A DNA stretch of 64,000 bases from CBDDKW01 sp965230425 (GTDB lineage: Bacteria > Pseudomonadota > Gammaproteobacteria > UBA1113): positions 124,001 through 188,000 of the forward strand of contig CBDDKW010000012.1 in the NCBI GenBank assembly GCA_965230425.1. Reading direction: 5' to 3'. Shown here piece after piece: positions 20,097 through 27,995 of the stretch. The position numbers and the translations under genes are program-made. The notes beneath the pieces are model-generated. The model had not been told where the DNA came from. It did no database searches and saw only the letters and a program-made list of their open reading frames with translations. Position 1 is the first letter of the stretch. Each line of letters starts with the position of its first letter.

Positions 20097-20663
20097 ATGT
20101 CATTGAATGTTAGTACAGAAGCTTATCGTCGCGCAGTAATGACACTGCAAGAGGGCGGTTTAGTTGCTTATCCTACTGAAGCTGTATATGGCATTGGCTG
20201 CGACCCCTTCAATCAAGCGGCAGTAAAGAAATTACTTGAATTGAAACAGCGCGACCCAAAGAAAGGTTTGATTCTGATTGCTGCCGAGTGGCAACATGTT
20301 GAAGATTTAGTGACAGGTATCACAGAGGAACACTTAAAAAAAGCCTTCAAAACCTGGCCTGGACCGGCAACATGGGTGTTTCCTAAAAGCAAAAAAGTAC
20401 CACAATTAATCCATGGCGATTATGATAGTGTGGCTCTACGTATTACTGGTCATATTCAGGCACGAGCATTATGTGAACAATTTGCAGGGCCTCTTGTTTC
20501 TACTAGTGCCAATCTGCAAGGTGAAGCTCCGGTAAAAAACAATATTGATGTATATCAACTATTTGGTGATCACATTGATTATATCCTACCTGGACGAGTC
20601 GGCGACCTAGACAAACCAACTAAAATCCGTGACATTATGACTGGCAAGATTTTTCGGTCATAG
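20097..20663 (+). CDS. tsaC: Threonylcarbamoyl-AMP synthase TsaC (YrdC/Sua5 family)
   Basis: TsaC makes threonylcarbamoyl-AMP from threonine, bicarbonate and ATP for the t6A37 tRNA modification. At 188 residues it is the short YrdC-domain form. The motifs GGLVAYPTEAVYGIGCDP, the KRDPKKGL-like loop (LKQRDPKKGLILIA) and STSANLQGEAP are intact. It follows topA closely and precedes hemF, all on the plus strand. Confidence 0.93.
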   Translation: MSLNVSTEAYRRAVMTLQEGGLVAYPTEAVYGIGCDPFNQAAVKKLLELKQRDPKKGLILIAAEWQHVEDLVTGITEEHLKKAFKTWPGPATWVFPKSKKVPQLIHGDYDSVALRITGHIQARALCEQFAGPLVSTSANLQGEAPVKNNIDVYQLFGDHIDYILPGRVGDLDKPTKIRDIMTGKIFRS

Positions 20664-20749
20664 GAAAATACTTGCTTGCTGGCTATATAGCCCGTAACCG
20701 ATTGGAAGATTTACTATAATTCGACGGGTACCATAAGGACCTTGACAAC

Positions 20750-21667
20750 ATGCAACAGAAAATCCAACAAATAAAAAACTATTTACTACAATTACAGAAT
20801 CATATCTGCGATACACTTGCTGCTGAAGATCCTGGATATAATTTCCATGAGGATGCATGGCAGCGTGAGGCAGGTGGGGGTGGTTTAACCCGGGTATTAG
20901 CAGGTGGCGAAGTTATCGAACAAGGCGGGGTTAATTTTTCTCATGTATTTGGCGATAAAATGCCTGCCTCAGCCACTGCCCTTCGCCCAGAATTAGCCGG
21001 TCGACATTTTGAAGCATTAGGTATTTCACTTGTCATCCACCCACGTAATCCCTTTGTACCCACGGTACATGCTAATTTTCGTTTCTTTGCCGCGCATGCA
21101 GGCAATACTGAGTCTATCTGGTGGTTCGGCGGTGGCTATGATTTAACGCCCTACTATGGTTTTAAAGAAGATTGTATTCACTGGCATCAAAATGCCAAAG
21201 CAGCCTGTGATCCCTTTGGCAGTGAGGTATACCCACAGTATAAACAATGGTGCGATGAATATTTTTATTTAAAGCATCGTCAAGAACCTCGAGGTATTGG
21301 TGGTTTGTTTTTTGATGACTTAAATGCACATGGCTTTGAGCATTGTTTTAATTTTATTAAAAGTACAGGCGATAGCTTCTTACCTGGCTATATCCCCATC
21401 ATGCAGAAACGTAAACAACACACCTATACAGAAAGAGAGAAAGACTTCCAACTTTACCGTCGTGGCCGCTATGTAGAATTTAATTTGATTTATGACCGCG
21501 GCACATTATTTGGCTTACAATCCGGCGGCCGCACTGAGTCCATTCTTATGTCCTTACCTCCCCAAGTAAACTGGCGTTACAATTGGCAACCTGAGCCAGG
21601 CAGCAGAGAAGCCGAGTTATATGAAGTATTTTTAAAGCCCACTGATTGGGTAGATATAGAGATTTAA
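20750..21667 (+). CDS. hemF: Oxygen-dependent coproporphyrinogen III oxidase
   Basis: HemF converts coproporphyrinogen III to protoporphyrinogen IX using O2 in haem synthesis. The 305 residues show the family signatures GGGLTRVLAGGEVIEQGGVN, HPRNPFVPTVHANFRFF and the C-terminal FNLIYDRGTLFGLQSGGRTE. A TATAAT hexamer at 20715-20720 with a poor -35 suggests its own promoter in the 86-bp gap after tsaC. A Rho-independent terminator follows at 21734. It implies aerobic haem synthesis in this organism. Confidence 0.96.
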   Translation: MQQKIQQIKNYLLQLQNHICDTLAAEDPGYNFHEDAWQREAGGGGLTRVLAGGEVIEQGGVNFSHVFGDKMPASATALRPELAGRHFEALGISLVIHPRNPFVPTVHANFRFFAAHAGNTESIWWFGGGYDLTPYYGFKEDCIHWHQNAKAACDPFGSEVYPQYKQWCDEYFYLKHRQEPRGIGGLFFDDLNAHGFEHCFNFIKSTGDSFLPGYIPIMQKRKQHTYTEREKDFQLYRRGRYVEFNLIYDRGTLFGLQSGGRTESILMSLPPQVNWRYNWQPEPGSREAELYEVFLKPTDWVDIEI

Positions 21668-21720
21668 GGCAAAACTCAGACTATCTCCTTGCTATGACAT
21701 GCCAATATTCTGCATAAAAC

Positions 21721-21776
21721 ACTAAAATTCTCTCCTCAAACAAGATTTTTGAGGTGGTTTTTATCGAAATTTTAGT
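21721..21776 (+). terminator. Rho-independent terminator after hemF
   Basis: An inner stem CCTCAAA / TTTGAGG (21734-21740 and 21748-21754) is followed by TGGTTTTTATC. An outer AT-rich stem (ACTAAAATT / AATTTTAGT) extends the hairpin on both sides. Confidence 0.6.
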
Positions 21777-21942
21777 ATATTACAGGCCATATATACGCAA
21801 AAAAATTCTATACTTTCTACAAAATTGAAATGATTATATTCTTTCATTAAATCGCATAAAAATAATTTTTTGATATAAATCATATAGTTACCAACGAACA
21901 TGCTTTGGGTCTGTGTATATTTAATGCAAGCAACTCTGTTCT

Positions 21943-21989
21943 GTGACGCAAGCTGCGTGACGCATGATGCGTGACGCATCTTGCGTCAC
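21943..21989. repeat. Nested inverted repeat built from TGCGTGACGCA units
   Basis: The unit TGCGTGACGCA occurs at 21954-21964 and 21968-21978, flanked by half-units TGACGCA and TGCGTCA, so the whole 47 bp forms a near-perfect hairpin (GTGACGCAAG / CTTGCGTCAC outer arms). It lies 60 bp upstream of the ATPase gene start. It could be an operator for a dimeric regulator or an RNA hairpin in the leader. Confidence 0.7.
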
Positions 21990-22048
21990 GAAAAGTTATT
22001 TGATATATTATGTTTTGTCGCTTAAATAGTTAGAACAGGTTATTGTGA

Positions 22049-23188
22049 ATGGAACCAATAGAAACACTTTTTCCTACAGGTATTGTTACTGGAGATGCTT
22101 TTTGTAATAGAGAAAATGAACGTAGATACCTTAAAAAACGTTTAGATCAAAATGCACATGTTGTGCTAATGTCACCAAGACGTTATGGGAAAAGCAGCTT
22201 AATTACACAATTTACTCTTGATCAGACAATTCCATTTGCTGCTGTTGATTTACTGCCGGCTACATCTGGGAAATATGTTAAAAATGCCATTCTTGATGGC
22301 GTGACTCAGTTACTCACATCCGTCATGCCGCGATTAAAAAAATCCAAACAAAAACTCATGAGCCATTTTTCGCGAATGAATCCAGTCATTGAATTATCTG
22401 CACTTGGCCAGAAAATCAAACTCCATCCTGAAGAAAAAACATATGAAGAAACTATTATGAAGCTTCTATTAAACCTTGATGCAGCTTTAAAAGAGTTAAA
22501 TCAACGAGCTATTTTTGTGATGGATGAATTTCAGCAAATAGCAACGCTGGAAAATTCACATTCATTAGAAGCGAGTATTCGGCATGCAGTAGAACGGAGC
22601 CGCTATGTATTTTATACTTTCTCTGGGAGTAATAGAACTTTACTTGAGGAAATGTTTAGGAACGAAGATAGGCCTTTATACCATTTATGCGATGAAATGA
22701 AACTTGATAGGATTAGTAGAGAATACTATATACCATTCATAAGAAAAGCATCCAAATATAACTGGCAAGAAACGTTACCAGATAAAAATATCAATGAAAT
22801 TTTATCTCTAGCAGACTGTCATCCTTATTATGTTAATCGCCTATGCCGCACTCTATGGGACTTAAAGTCTCCACCAAATTTAGAAACTATAAAAGACACA
22901 TGGCATGACTATGTTGAAACCCAAAAACAAGACTGGGTTTCCAGCATGATTAGTAAACTGACTGTTAACCAACGCAATGTATTAGCAGGTCTCGCTAAAA
23001 CACCGGAAAAAAAACCAAGAGGAAAGGACTTTGTAAACAAGCTAGAAATGTCATCATCAAGCGTACAAAGAACTATAGAATCACTATTAAAAGAAGATTT
23101 AATCTACAAGAACAAAGATGGGTTCTATACAGTTCTTAATCCCGCAATAAAAACTATTTTGGCAGAAGATAAATATTTCGATCTATAA
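22049..23188 (+). CDS. P-loop ATPase with C-terminal winged helix (STAND/ATPase_2-like), copy 1
   Basis: A 379-residue predicted ATPase. The Walker A is MSPRRYGKSS (41-50), the Walker B IFVMDEFQQI (about 159-168), and a sensor-like FSGSNR follows. The last ~75 residues look like a winged helix (QRNVLAGLAKTP through SVQRTIESLLKE). The layout matches the archaeal-type ATPase_2 group of P-loop NTPases. A second copy at 58699-59844 shares PRRYGKSSL, FFDEFQDI and SGSNRRLL, so the two are clear paralogues. The substrate or partner is unknown; such proteins often travel with mobile or defence DNA. It sits in an accessory patch next to a toxin-antitoxin pair. Confidence 0.8.
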   Translation: MEPIETLFPTGIVTGDAFCNRENERRYLKKRLDQNAHVVLMSPRRYGKSSLITQFTLDQTIPFAAVDLLPATSGKYVKNAILDGVTQLLTSVMPRLKKSKQKLMSHFSRMNPVIELSALGQKIKLHPEEKTYEETIMKLLLNLDAALKELNQRAIFVMDEFQQIATLENSHSLEASIRHAVERSRYVFYTFSGSNRTLLEEMFRNEDRPLYHLCDEMKLDRISREYYIPFIRKASKYNWQETLPDKNINEILSLADCHPYYVNRLCRTLWDLKSPPNLETIKDTWHDYVETQKQDWVSSMISKLTVNQRNVLAGLAKTPEKKPRGKDFVNKLEMSSSSVQRTIESLLKEDLIYKNKDGFYTVLNPAIKTILAEDKYFDL

Positions 23189-23222
23189 AAAAAGAAACCC
23201 CGGCTTCATTGACAAGTCGGGG
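23186..23222 (-). terminator. Rho-independent terminator of the RES-Xre operon
   Basis: Read on the minus strand, CCCCGACTT pairs with AAGCCGGGG (one mismatch, 7-base loop) and is followed at once by TTTCTTTTTTT. It lies downstream of the toxin stop codon and overlaps the last codon of the convergent ATPase gene. Confidence 0.75.
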
Positions 23223-23231
23223 CAAGCTTAT

Positions 23232-23282
23232 CTCGGTTTGGGGAATACCGAGAATGTTCCCGCCAGAGAGGGGTCAGCGGGA
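23232..23282. repeat. Two further stem-loops beside the terminator
   Basis: CTCGGT / ACCGAG (23232-23252) and TCCCGC / GCGGGA (23258-23282) form two hairpins directly next to the terminator hairpin, giving three stems in a row. Their role is unknown. Confidence 0.5.
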
Positions 23283-23366
23283 TACGCATATTGCGCTTAT
23301 AGTATTAGACTAGTGGATTTGTTAGAAGTTCAATATTAAGGTAAAAAAATAAATTTGTGGGATAAC

Positions 23367-24053
23367 TTATTGAAAATTAACTATTAATTGATTATCTAGC
23401 CCAGACACTAAGACTTCATTTTTTTCCACATCACAATGATATGTAATATGCTTAGCTAACTGCGCCTCACTCAGCACTCTTTGTTTAAAAATACTAATAT
23501 TTTCACCACCGTCTTCTCTGGCAGATGAAGATAATATTCCTGGATAGCCGCTTTGCTTTATCAGCTTGCCTAGCTTATTAGAAAATTGAAAATCATTTTC
23601 CATACATTTTTTCTTATTAAGTAAATTAATCAGTAAAGCATCACAATACACATTATAAATACTACGTTTACGCACAATAATCTTCTCATCAGTATGATTT
23701 TCAATAGCGCGTAACTGCTTGACCATATGATAAACGGTTTCATAAATAGTTGTACTCTCTTTCCTCGAGCCATACCACACAGGGTAGGTACCATCTGAAA
23801 AACGTGTTTGCATAAATGGCTCTGTTTTAAAAGGATACTCGATTGCTGCCGTATAGTGAAAATCACTTAAACTTTTATCTTTTTCAACTGTTAACCTTGC
23901 TTGTTTAGTGACCCGAAAAATTAACTTAATATCACCTTGGTCATCAATTAAACTTGCAAAAGCGTGTTCCGCTGGTGACACAAAGACAATATTCCTTTTT
24001 ACGCTTTCGTCAATTTTCTTCGTACGCTCTAATAATTTGTCATCCATAATCAT
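23367..24053 (-). CDS. RES-domain toxin (NAD+ phosphorylase family)
   Basis: A 228-residue RES protein. RES toxins of type II systems deplete NAD+ in the cell that makes them. Visible RES features are IFRVTKQ (position of the conserved Arg), FSDGTYPVWYGSRKESTTIYET with the conserved Tyr and Glu, and the late segment SGYPGILSSSAREDGGENISIF, which corresponds to the usual G-(I/V)-x-Y-x-S-x-R-x-x-G-G-x-N-x-(A/S)-(I/L)-F pattern with substitutions. The gene starts inside the antitoxin stop (4-bp ATGA overlap), the usual antitoxin-first order. A strong terminator closes the operon. The long N-terminal part (about 45 residues) before the RES core is not recognised. Confidence 0.85.
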   Translation of the reverse strand: MIMDDKLLERTKKIDESVKRNIVFVSPAEHAFASLIDDQGDIKLIFRVTKQARLTVEKDKSLSDFHYTAAIEYPFKTEPFMQTRFSDGTYPVWYGSRKESTTIYETVYHMVKQLRAIENHTDEKIIVRKRSIYNVYCDALLINLLNKKKCMENDFQFSNKLGKLIKQSGYPGILSSSAREDGGENISIFKQRVLSEAQLAKHITYHCDVEKNEVLVSGLDNQLIVNFQ

Positions 24054-24463
24054 TGCACCATTTGTAAATCTAAATACCTCATCACTCGCGCTAAACCAAA
24101 TAATCCATCTTGTATCATCATATCTAGCGGCACTTCATCATTTAACTCGCGGTTTTTCCGTTTAATCCATGTCTTACGTAAGGCTTCATTTTCGGGAAAC
24201 AGATCATACAAATTTTTATAGATCGCTAACAAAATACCCACGCGGCTAAGCTTATCTTGCTCATAAGGTAAAATACTCTCTCCTTTACGATAACGAATGA
24301 GCATATTTCGGCTTGTTTCACGCAAACCTAGTAGTGTTAGCTGCTGCGCAGTGGTTAACTGCCATTCATCAAGTAAGCGCATGACGATTTTTGTTAAACG
24401 TTCTCGGCCATCTTCGCTAATATAAGTCTCATCATCGCTGAACATATATCCTGGTTGTGACAT
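24050..24463 (-). CDS. Xre/MbcA/ParS-type antitoxin of the RES toxin
   Basis: A 137-residue protein with an N-terminal Xre-like helical region (LLDEWQLTTAQQLTLLGL) and a C-terminal DUF2384 (MbcA/ParS) domain ending GLFGLARVMRYLDLQMVQ. The sequence DMMIQDGLFGLARVMRYL corresponds to the usual P-x-x-x-x-x-x-G-x-x-G-x-x-x-V-x-x-Y-L ending that inserts into the RES active site. It is the first gene of the pair. A perfect 36-bp palindromic region (24519-24554) upstream is the likely autoregulatory operator, as antitoxins of this family repress their own promoter. Confidence 0.88.
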   Translation of the reverse strand: MSQPGYMFSDDETYISEDGRERLTKIVMRLLDEWQLTTAQQLTLLGLRETSRNMLIRYRKGESILPYEQDKLSRVGILLAIYKNLYDLFPENEALRKTWIKRKNRELNDEVPLDMMIQDGLFGLARVMRYLDLQMVQ

Positions 24464-24518
24464 TTCAATCTTCCTATTAAGTTGTTTTAACTAAGCTTAA
24501 CTACAGTATAGCTCATTC

Positions 24519-24554
24519 GTTTAATATTATACACAAATTTGTATAATATTAAAC
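24519..24554. promoter_or_regulatory. Palindromic operator/promoter of the RES-Xre operon
   Basis: Two perfect 14-base arms, GTTTAATATTATAC and GTATAATATTAAAC, flank an 8-base centre ACAAATTT. Each arm carries a TATAAT-like -10 on one strand. The element lies 56 bp upstream of the antitoxin start, fitting autorepression. Confidence 0.7.
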
Positions 24555-24650
24555 AGATTTTACAGCATGTTACAACAAGAAATTTAATGAAATATATTAA
24601 TATAATTGATCAAAGAATATATTATTCTAGACTGACAAACAAGCCAAAAT

Positions 24651-25250
24651 TCACCTCACCCCATACCACTCATCCAATACGGAGTAAGCTTCGTCCAAGC
24701 CCTGACGCTTTAAGGACGAAAACAATTGAATGGAGATATTATCGTTATAATATTCACGTAAGTATTTGCGGACTTCTTGTAGCGCATTCAGTGCCGGGCT
24801 GCGTTTTAGCTTGTCTGCTTTAGTCAGCAGAATATGTACAGGTAACTCACAATGGCTGGCCCATTCCAGCATGTTCACATCATAGTCTTTGAGGGGATGG
24901 CGGATATCCATGAGTAAAATCAAGCCTAGCAAGCATTGCCGCTGCTCCAAGTACTGACTCAGTGTTTGCTGCCAACGTTGCTTAACGGCCTGTGGTACTT
25001 TAGCGTAACCATAGCCAGGCAGGTCCACTAAACGACGCTCTGGATCCAATTCGAATAAGTTAATTAACTGCGTGCGGCCAGGTGTTTTACTGGTTTTTGC
25101 CAAACTATTTTGCTGTGTTAAGGTATTGATCGCACTGGATTTTCCAGCATTGGAGCGGCCAGCAAAGGCAACTTCAATGCCACTATCAGCAGGTAGCTGC
25201 GATAGCCTAGCAGCACTGGTTAAAAACTTAGCTTGGCGATAGATTGACAT
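24651..25250 (-). CDS. engB: Ribosome biogenesis GTPase EngB (YsxC/YihA)
   Basis: A small TRAFAC GTPase needed for 50S subunit assembly. The motifs are G1 GRSNAGKSS, G2-region PGRTQLIN, G3 DLPGYGYAKVP and G4 LTKADKL, at normal spacing. I chose the ATG at 25250 (MSIYRQAKF, 199 residues): AAGG lies 8 bases upstream of it, whereas the ATG at 25256 would leave only two bases. It is divergent from the cytochrome c gene, a neighbourhood conserved in many gammaproteobacteria. Confidence 0.95.
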   Translation of the reverse strand: MSIYRQAKFLTSAARLSQLPADSGIEVAFAGRSNAGKSSAINTLTQQNSLAKTSKTPGRTQLINLFELDPERRLVDLPGYGYAKVPQAVKQRWQQTLSQYLEQRQCLLGLILLMDIRHPLKDYDVNMLEWASHCELPVHILLTKADKLKRSPALNALQEVRKYLREYYNDNISIQLFSSLKRQGLDEAYSVLDEWYGVR

Positions 25251-25333
25251 ACACATAACCTTCAGGAATCATTCATTAATAACACTCGTGGCCTTTAACT
25301 TGGAATAGCCGACGATGAAAAAAGGGAATTGTA

Positions 25334-25963
25334 ATGCATTTATTAAAAAAATTCATATGTATCCTCCTCATGCTCTATTTGGGTATTACCACCACTTGGG
25401 CGATGGGTGATGCCGCACGTGGCAAAACTAAGGCAGCAAGCTGTGCCGCCTGTCATGGCCCTACCGGTATTAGTCCTACCGCAGAATTCCCTAATCTTGC
25501 TGGCCAACAAAGCCACTATACCCGTAAACAATTACTTGATTACCGCTTAGGCACAAAAGGTGGTCGACCTGATCCGGTGATGATCAGTATGGCAAGCGCA
25601 TTAAGTGATGAAGATATTGCTGATCTTGCTGCCTACTATGCAAAGCAACAACCTGCACAAGCTAATACAACAGCAACATCTAAACAAGGCTTAGCACTTT
25701 ACTATGGCGGTAACTTTGCCAAAGCGATCCCTGCCTGTACTGCGTGTCATGGACCTCACGGTCAGGGTATTAATTCTGCGGCTTATCCAGACTTACGCGC
25801 ACAACATGCTGACTACACAGTGAAACAATTACAATTGTTCCGTAGTGGCGAGCGCCATAATGATCCCAATGATATGATGCGAAGTATTGCGGCGAAATTA
25901 ACTGATGCAGAAATTCACGCATTAGCTATATATCTTGCAGGCATGAATAGCAAACACGATTAA
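25334..25963 (+). CDS. Diheme cytochrome c4-type protein
   Basis: A 209-residue periplasmic electron carrier with a signal peptide ending near TTWAMG. Two haem c sites are visible, CAACH at 37-41 and CTACH at 135-139, in two similar halves, each with a later Met as probable sixth ligand (PVMISMASALSDEDI and NDMMRSIAAKLTDAEI). This is the cytochrome c4 plan: two class I cytochrome domains fused. It likely donates electrons to a terminal oxidase. A clear terminator follows at 25988. Confidence 0.92.
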   Translation: MHLLKKFICILLMLYLGITTTWAMGDAARGKTKAASCAACHGPTGISPTAEFPNLAGQQSHYTRKQLLDYRLGTKGGRPDPVMISMASALSDEDIADLAAYYAKQQPAQANTTATSKQGLALYYGGNFAKAIPACTACHGPHGQGINSAAYPDLRAQHADYTVKQLQLFRSGERHNDPNDMMRSIAAKLTDAEIHALAIYLAGMNSKHD

Positions 25964-25987
25964 CTTTATCCGGGGTAAAATAAAAAT

Positions 25988-26016
25988 CCCCGAGGCTTGC
26001 CTCGGGGTATTTTATT
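25988..26016 (+). terminator. Rho-independent terminator after the cytochrome c gene
   Basis: CCCCGAGGC / GCCTCGGGG with a two-base loop (25988-26007) is followed by TATTTTATTT. It directly adjoins the multi-hairpin repeat at 26032. Confidence 0.75.
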
Positions 26017-26031
26017 TCCTAGTAATATTTC

Positions 26032-26132
26032 GCCTGCGCGAACCAAGTTCGCGCGACGGCGACTTAAGGGGAGTCTACGCTGACTCCCCTTAAGAATCCC
26101 CAAGCGTAAAGTCCCCGCAGCTAGCTGCGGGG
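26032..26132 (+). repeat. Dispersed multi-hairpin repeat, copy A (most complete)
   Basis: Three stem-loops in a row: H1 GCGCGAACCAAGTTCGCGC (26036-26054), H2 with arms CTTAAGGGGAGT / ACTCCCCTTAAG (26063-26094), and H3 CCCCGCAGCTAGCTGCGGGG (26113-26132). The same order occurs inverted at 33005-33104 and, degraded, at 49931-49999. No gene was seen inside it. Confidence 0.8.
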
Positions 26133-26186
26133 AATCAAGTTAAATCATCACAAGATATCTCGAGCAGCTACCACTGAAGCTTTTGT

Positions 26187-26214
26187 CATTTCAAACACAG
26201 TGAGAAATCTCCTG
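26187..26214 (+). repeat. Degenerate copy of the GTCATYTCGAGC-type repeat
   Basis: GTCATTTCAAACACAGTGAG followed by AAATCTCC resembles the element at 47981-48013. Divergence is high, so this is a tentative call. Confidence 0.35.
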
Positions 26215-26249
26215 ATGCTGTGACTACCATAACAGTAGATTATACCTGA

Positions 26250-27803
26250 TCACTGAGTCAACCTGTTACCTATTCGCTGCTGTGCAAGATTCACTTGCCG
26301 TCCTGGCATCACTGGCCCGCGTACTGCATTTAGATCATGTACGTTAGCATCTTCTGCATTAGCTTCCTCAGCGTCGGCGGACATTTCATGTGCCGCTGCT
26401 GGAGCAGTTCCTTGTGCCTGCTGCATCAGAGCTTGATATTCTGCAACAGATAAACTCACATGCCCATCCCTGACTTCACGAGGACTCAACGGTGGAGATG
26501 ATTGACGAACTATAAATCCTTGATCTGAAAAAGGGCCGCCTTCGGTTTGTCTATTGTCACAGCGTACTTGTAGCGTTTCAGCAAAGGCCTTTGCTTCACT
26601 ATGGGTATGTAACCATTGGCTATTTAACTCTTCCTCTAGTACATTAATACTCGCTTTTCGATTACGTATTTTATGAGATAAATCATTAATTTTTTTAGTC
26701 AATTCGGCCTTCTTGCTATTTAGGCCAGAGGCACTCTCTGCTAGTGATTTAGCTTGTTTATTTTTCCTGTGTTCATACACACCTTTTAAAGCGGCTGTAA
26801 CAATCCCAACGATTAATGCAATACTAATAATAGCCGTCATGGTTTTGCTGACATGAGCAATCACATCAGTAGTATCAAAGGCTGTTTTTGCCATAAAATA
26901 GTTTAAGCGAATTTTGTTGGCGACAAATAACCCCATGTACACAGCCCAGCCACTACCAATACCTACTGACACAGACGGCCAAACACGTTCGCGCCAAGCA
27001 GCTTTAGCCCGTGCCCATAATCCAGGTTTTTCCGCTACAGGCGACATTGTATTTGCATCGTCTATTGACGTTGTATATTTTTGTACATGTAGCGTGGCTG
27101 AAACATCAGGTAAATCGTCTTCACTATTAACCTTTTTTAAACGCTGACTATTAAGTGCTGTGACAATCACTTTATAATCAATAACATCCTGAGGTGACAA
27201 AAAATTCTTCGCAGCAACGATAAAATCGACTAAACGTGATGTTTTTTGATTATACGTAATAGCTGAAGAGCCTGAACTTACAATAACACTGCCTAATTGC
27301 TGGTTCACAGCAGCAGACAATTCCTGATCACTACGCCGATTACTACGCAAGAATCTCTTGAGGTCTTCTATTTTTTGTGAAAATAAATCACTAGCACGAC
27401 GCGCAAAATACTTTTGCTGTTTTAAATATTCTTTTTTTTCCGCCGTTGCTTGCGCCTCTGCCACTAATTTTAGATATTGTTCTTCTAACGCTTCAACCTC
27501 TGGCTTTAGTTTATCAATTTCTTTTTGATTGCGTTCCATACAATCATCGCGCTCACACATACGATTCCATTGTGACCTCGCATTCATGATACCCGTAACA
27601 ATAGCAATCATGATTAATACCGCCGTCACATGGGGTAAAGTAATACCAAATCCGATAGCCAACCCTAGGCAAATCAGTTTTCCCACATTAAAAGCAACAC
27701 CGCCACCACCCAAGAATGAAATGCCACTAAAGAAACCGCGACTCAAATATTTCTTTAAACTTTGTTTAATATTATTACTGCTACTATCTACCGAAGTGTT
27801 CAT
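26250..27803 (-). CDS. Unrecognised membrane/coiled-coil protein with an internal duplication
   Basis: A 517-residue protein with no named family. It has two similar halves. Each begins with Gly-rich hydrophobic segments (FFSGISFLGGGGVAFNVGKL; then WPSVSVGIGSGWAVYMGLFV), continues with a second hydrophobic helix (VLIMIAIVTGIMNA; then IISIALIVGIVTAAL) and then a charged coiled coil (EIDKLKPEVEALEEQY; then KKAELTKKINDLSHKI). I infer tandem duplication of a [two membrane helices + coiled coil] unit. The C-terminus is Pro/Ala-rich and probably disordered. It could be an inclusion- or effector-type membrane protein, but nothing in the context decides it. The gene stands alone between repeats and uvrD. 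Confidence 0.7.
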   Translation of the reverse strand: MNTSVDSSSNNIKQSLKKYLSRGFFSGISFLGGGGVAFNVGKLICLGLAIGFGITLPHVTAVLIMIAIVTGIMNARSQWNRMCERDDCMERNQKEIDKLKPEVEALEEQYLKLVAEAQATAEKKEYLKQQKYFARRASDLFSQKIEDLKRFLRSNRRSDQELSAAVNQQLGSVIVSSGSSAITYNQKTSRLVDFIVAAKNFLSPQDVIDYKVIVTALNSQRLKKVNSEDDLPDVSATLHVQKYTTSIDDANTMSPVAEKPGLWARAKAAWRERVWPSVSVGIGSGWAVYMGLFVANKIRLNYFMAKTAFDTTDVIAHVSKTMTAIISIALIVGIVTAALKGVYEHRKNKQAKSLAESASGLNSKKAELTKKINDLSHKIRNRKASINVLEEELNSQWLHTHSEAKAFAETLQVRCDNRQTEGGPFSDQGFIVRQSSPPLSPREVRDGHVSLSVAEYQALMQQAQGTAPAAAHEMSADAEEANAEDANVHDLNAVRGPVMPGRQVNLAQQRIGNRLTQ

Positions 27804-27961
27804 AATATTACCTCTTTGTTGCTACTACCATCCCTAGTAGGATTTGTTATTTTGGCTTTGATACGCTGACTTCAAGACATCAGCCACCACTGCTGCAAGC
27901 ACTATATAGCTTTAATATTAACTGTTTCTTAAGGATTCACCTAATTCTGAGTCGAAAATTT

Positions 27962-27989
27962 TTGTTAACAGCGCAAAGTCCGGTACAAT
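27962..27989 (+). promoter_or_regulatory. Predicted uvrD promoter placed for a leaderless mRNA
   Basis: TTGTTA (27962-27967), a 16-bp spacer and TACAAT (27984-27989). Transcription would start at about 27996, which is the A of the uvrD ATG. Confidence 0.5.
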
Positions 27990-27995
27990 GCCGCC

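Noticed and set aside
21761..21979. 72-residue ORF on the minus strand
   Set aside because: It starts inside the TGCGTGACGCA hairpin and ends in the hemF terminator; composition is that of AT-rich spacer.
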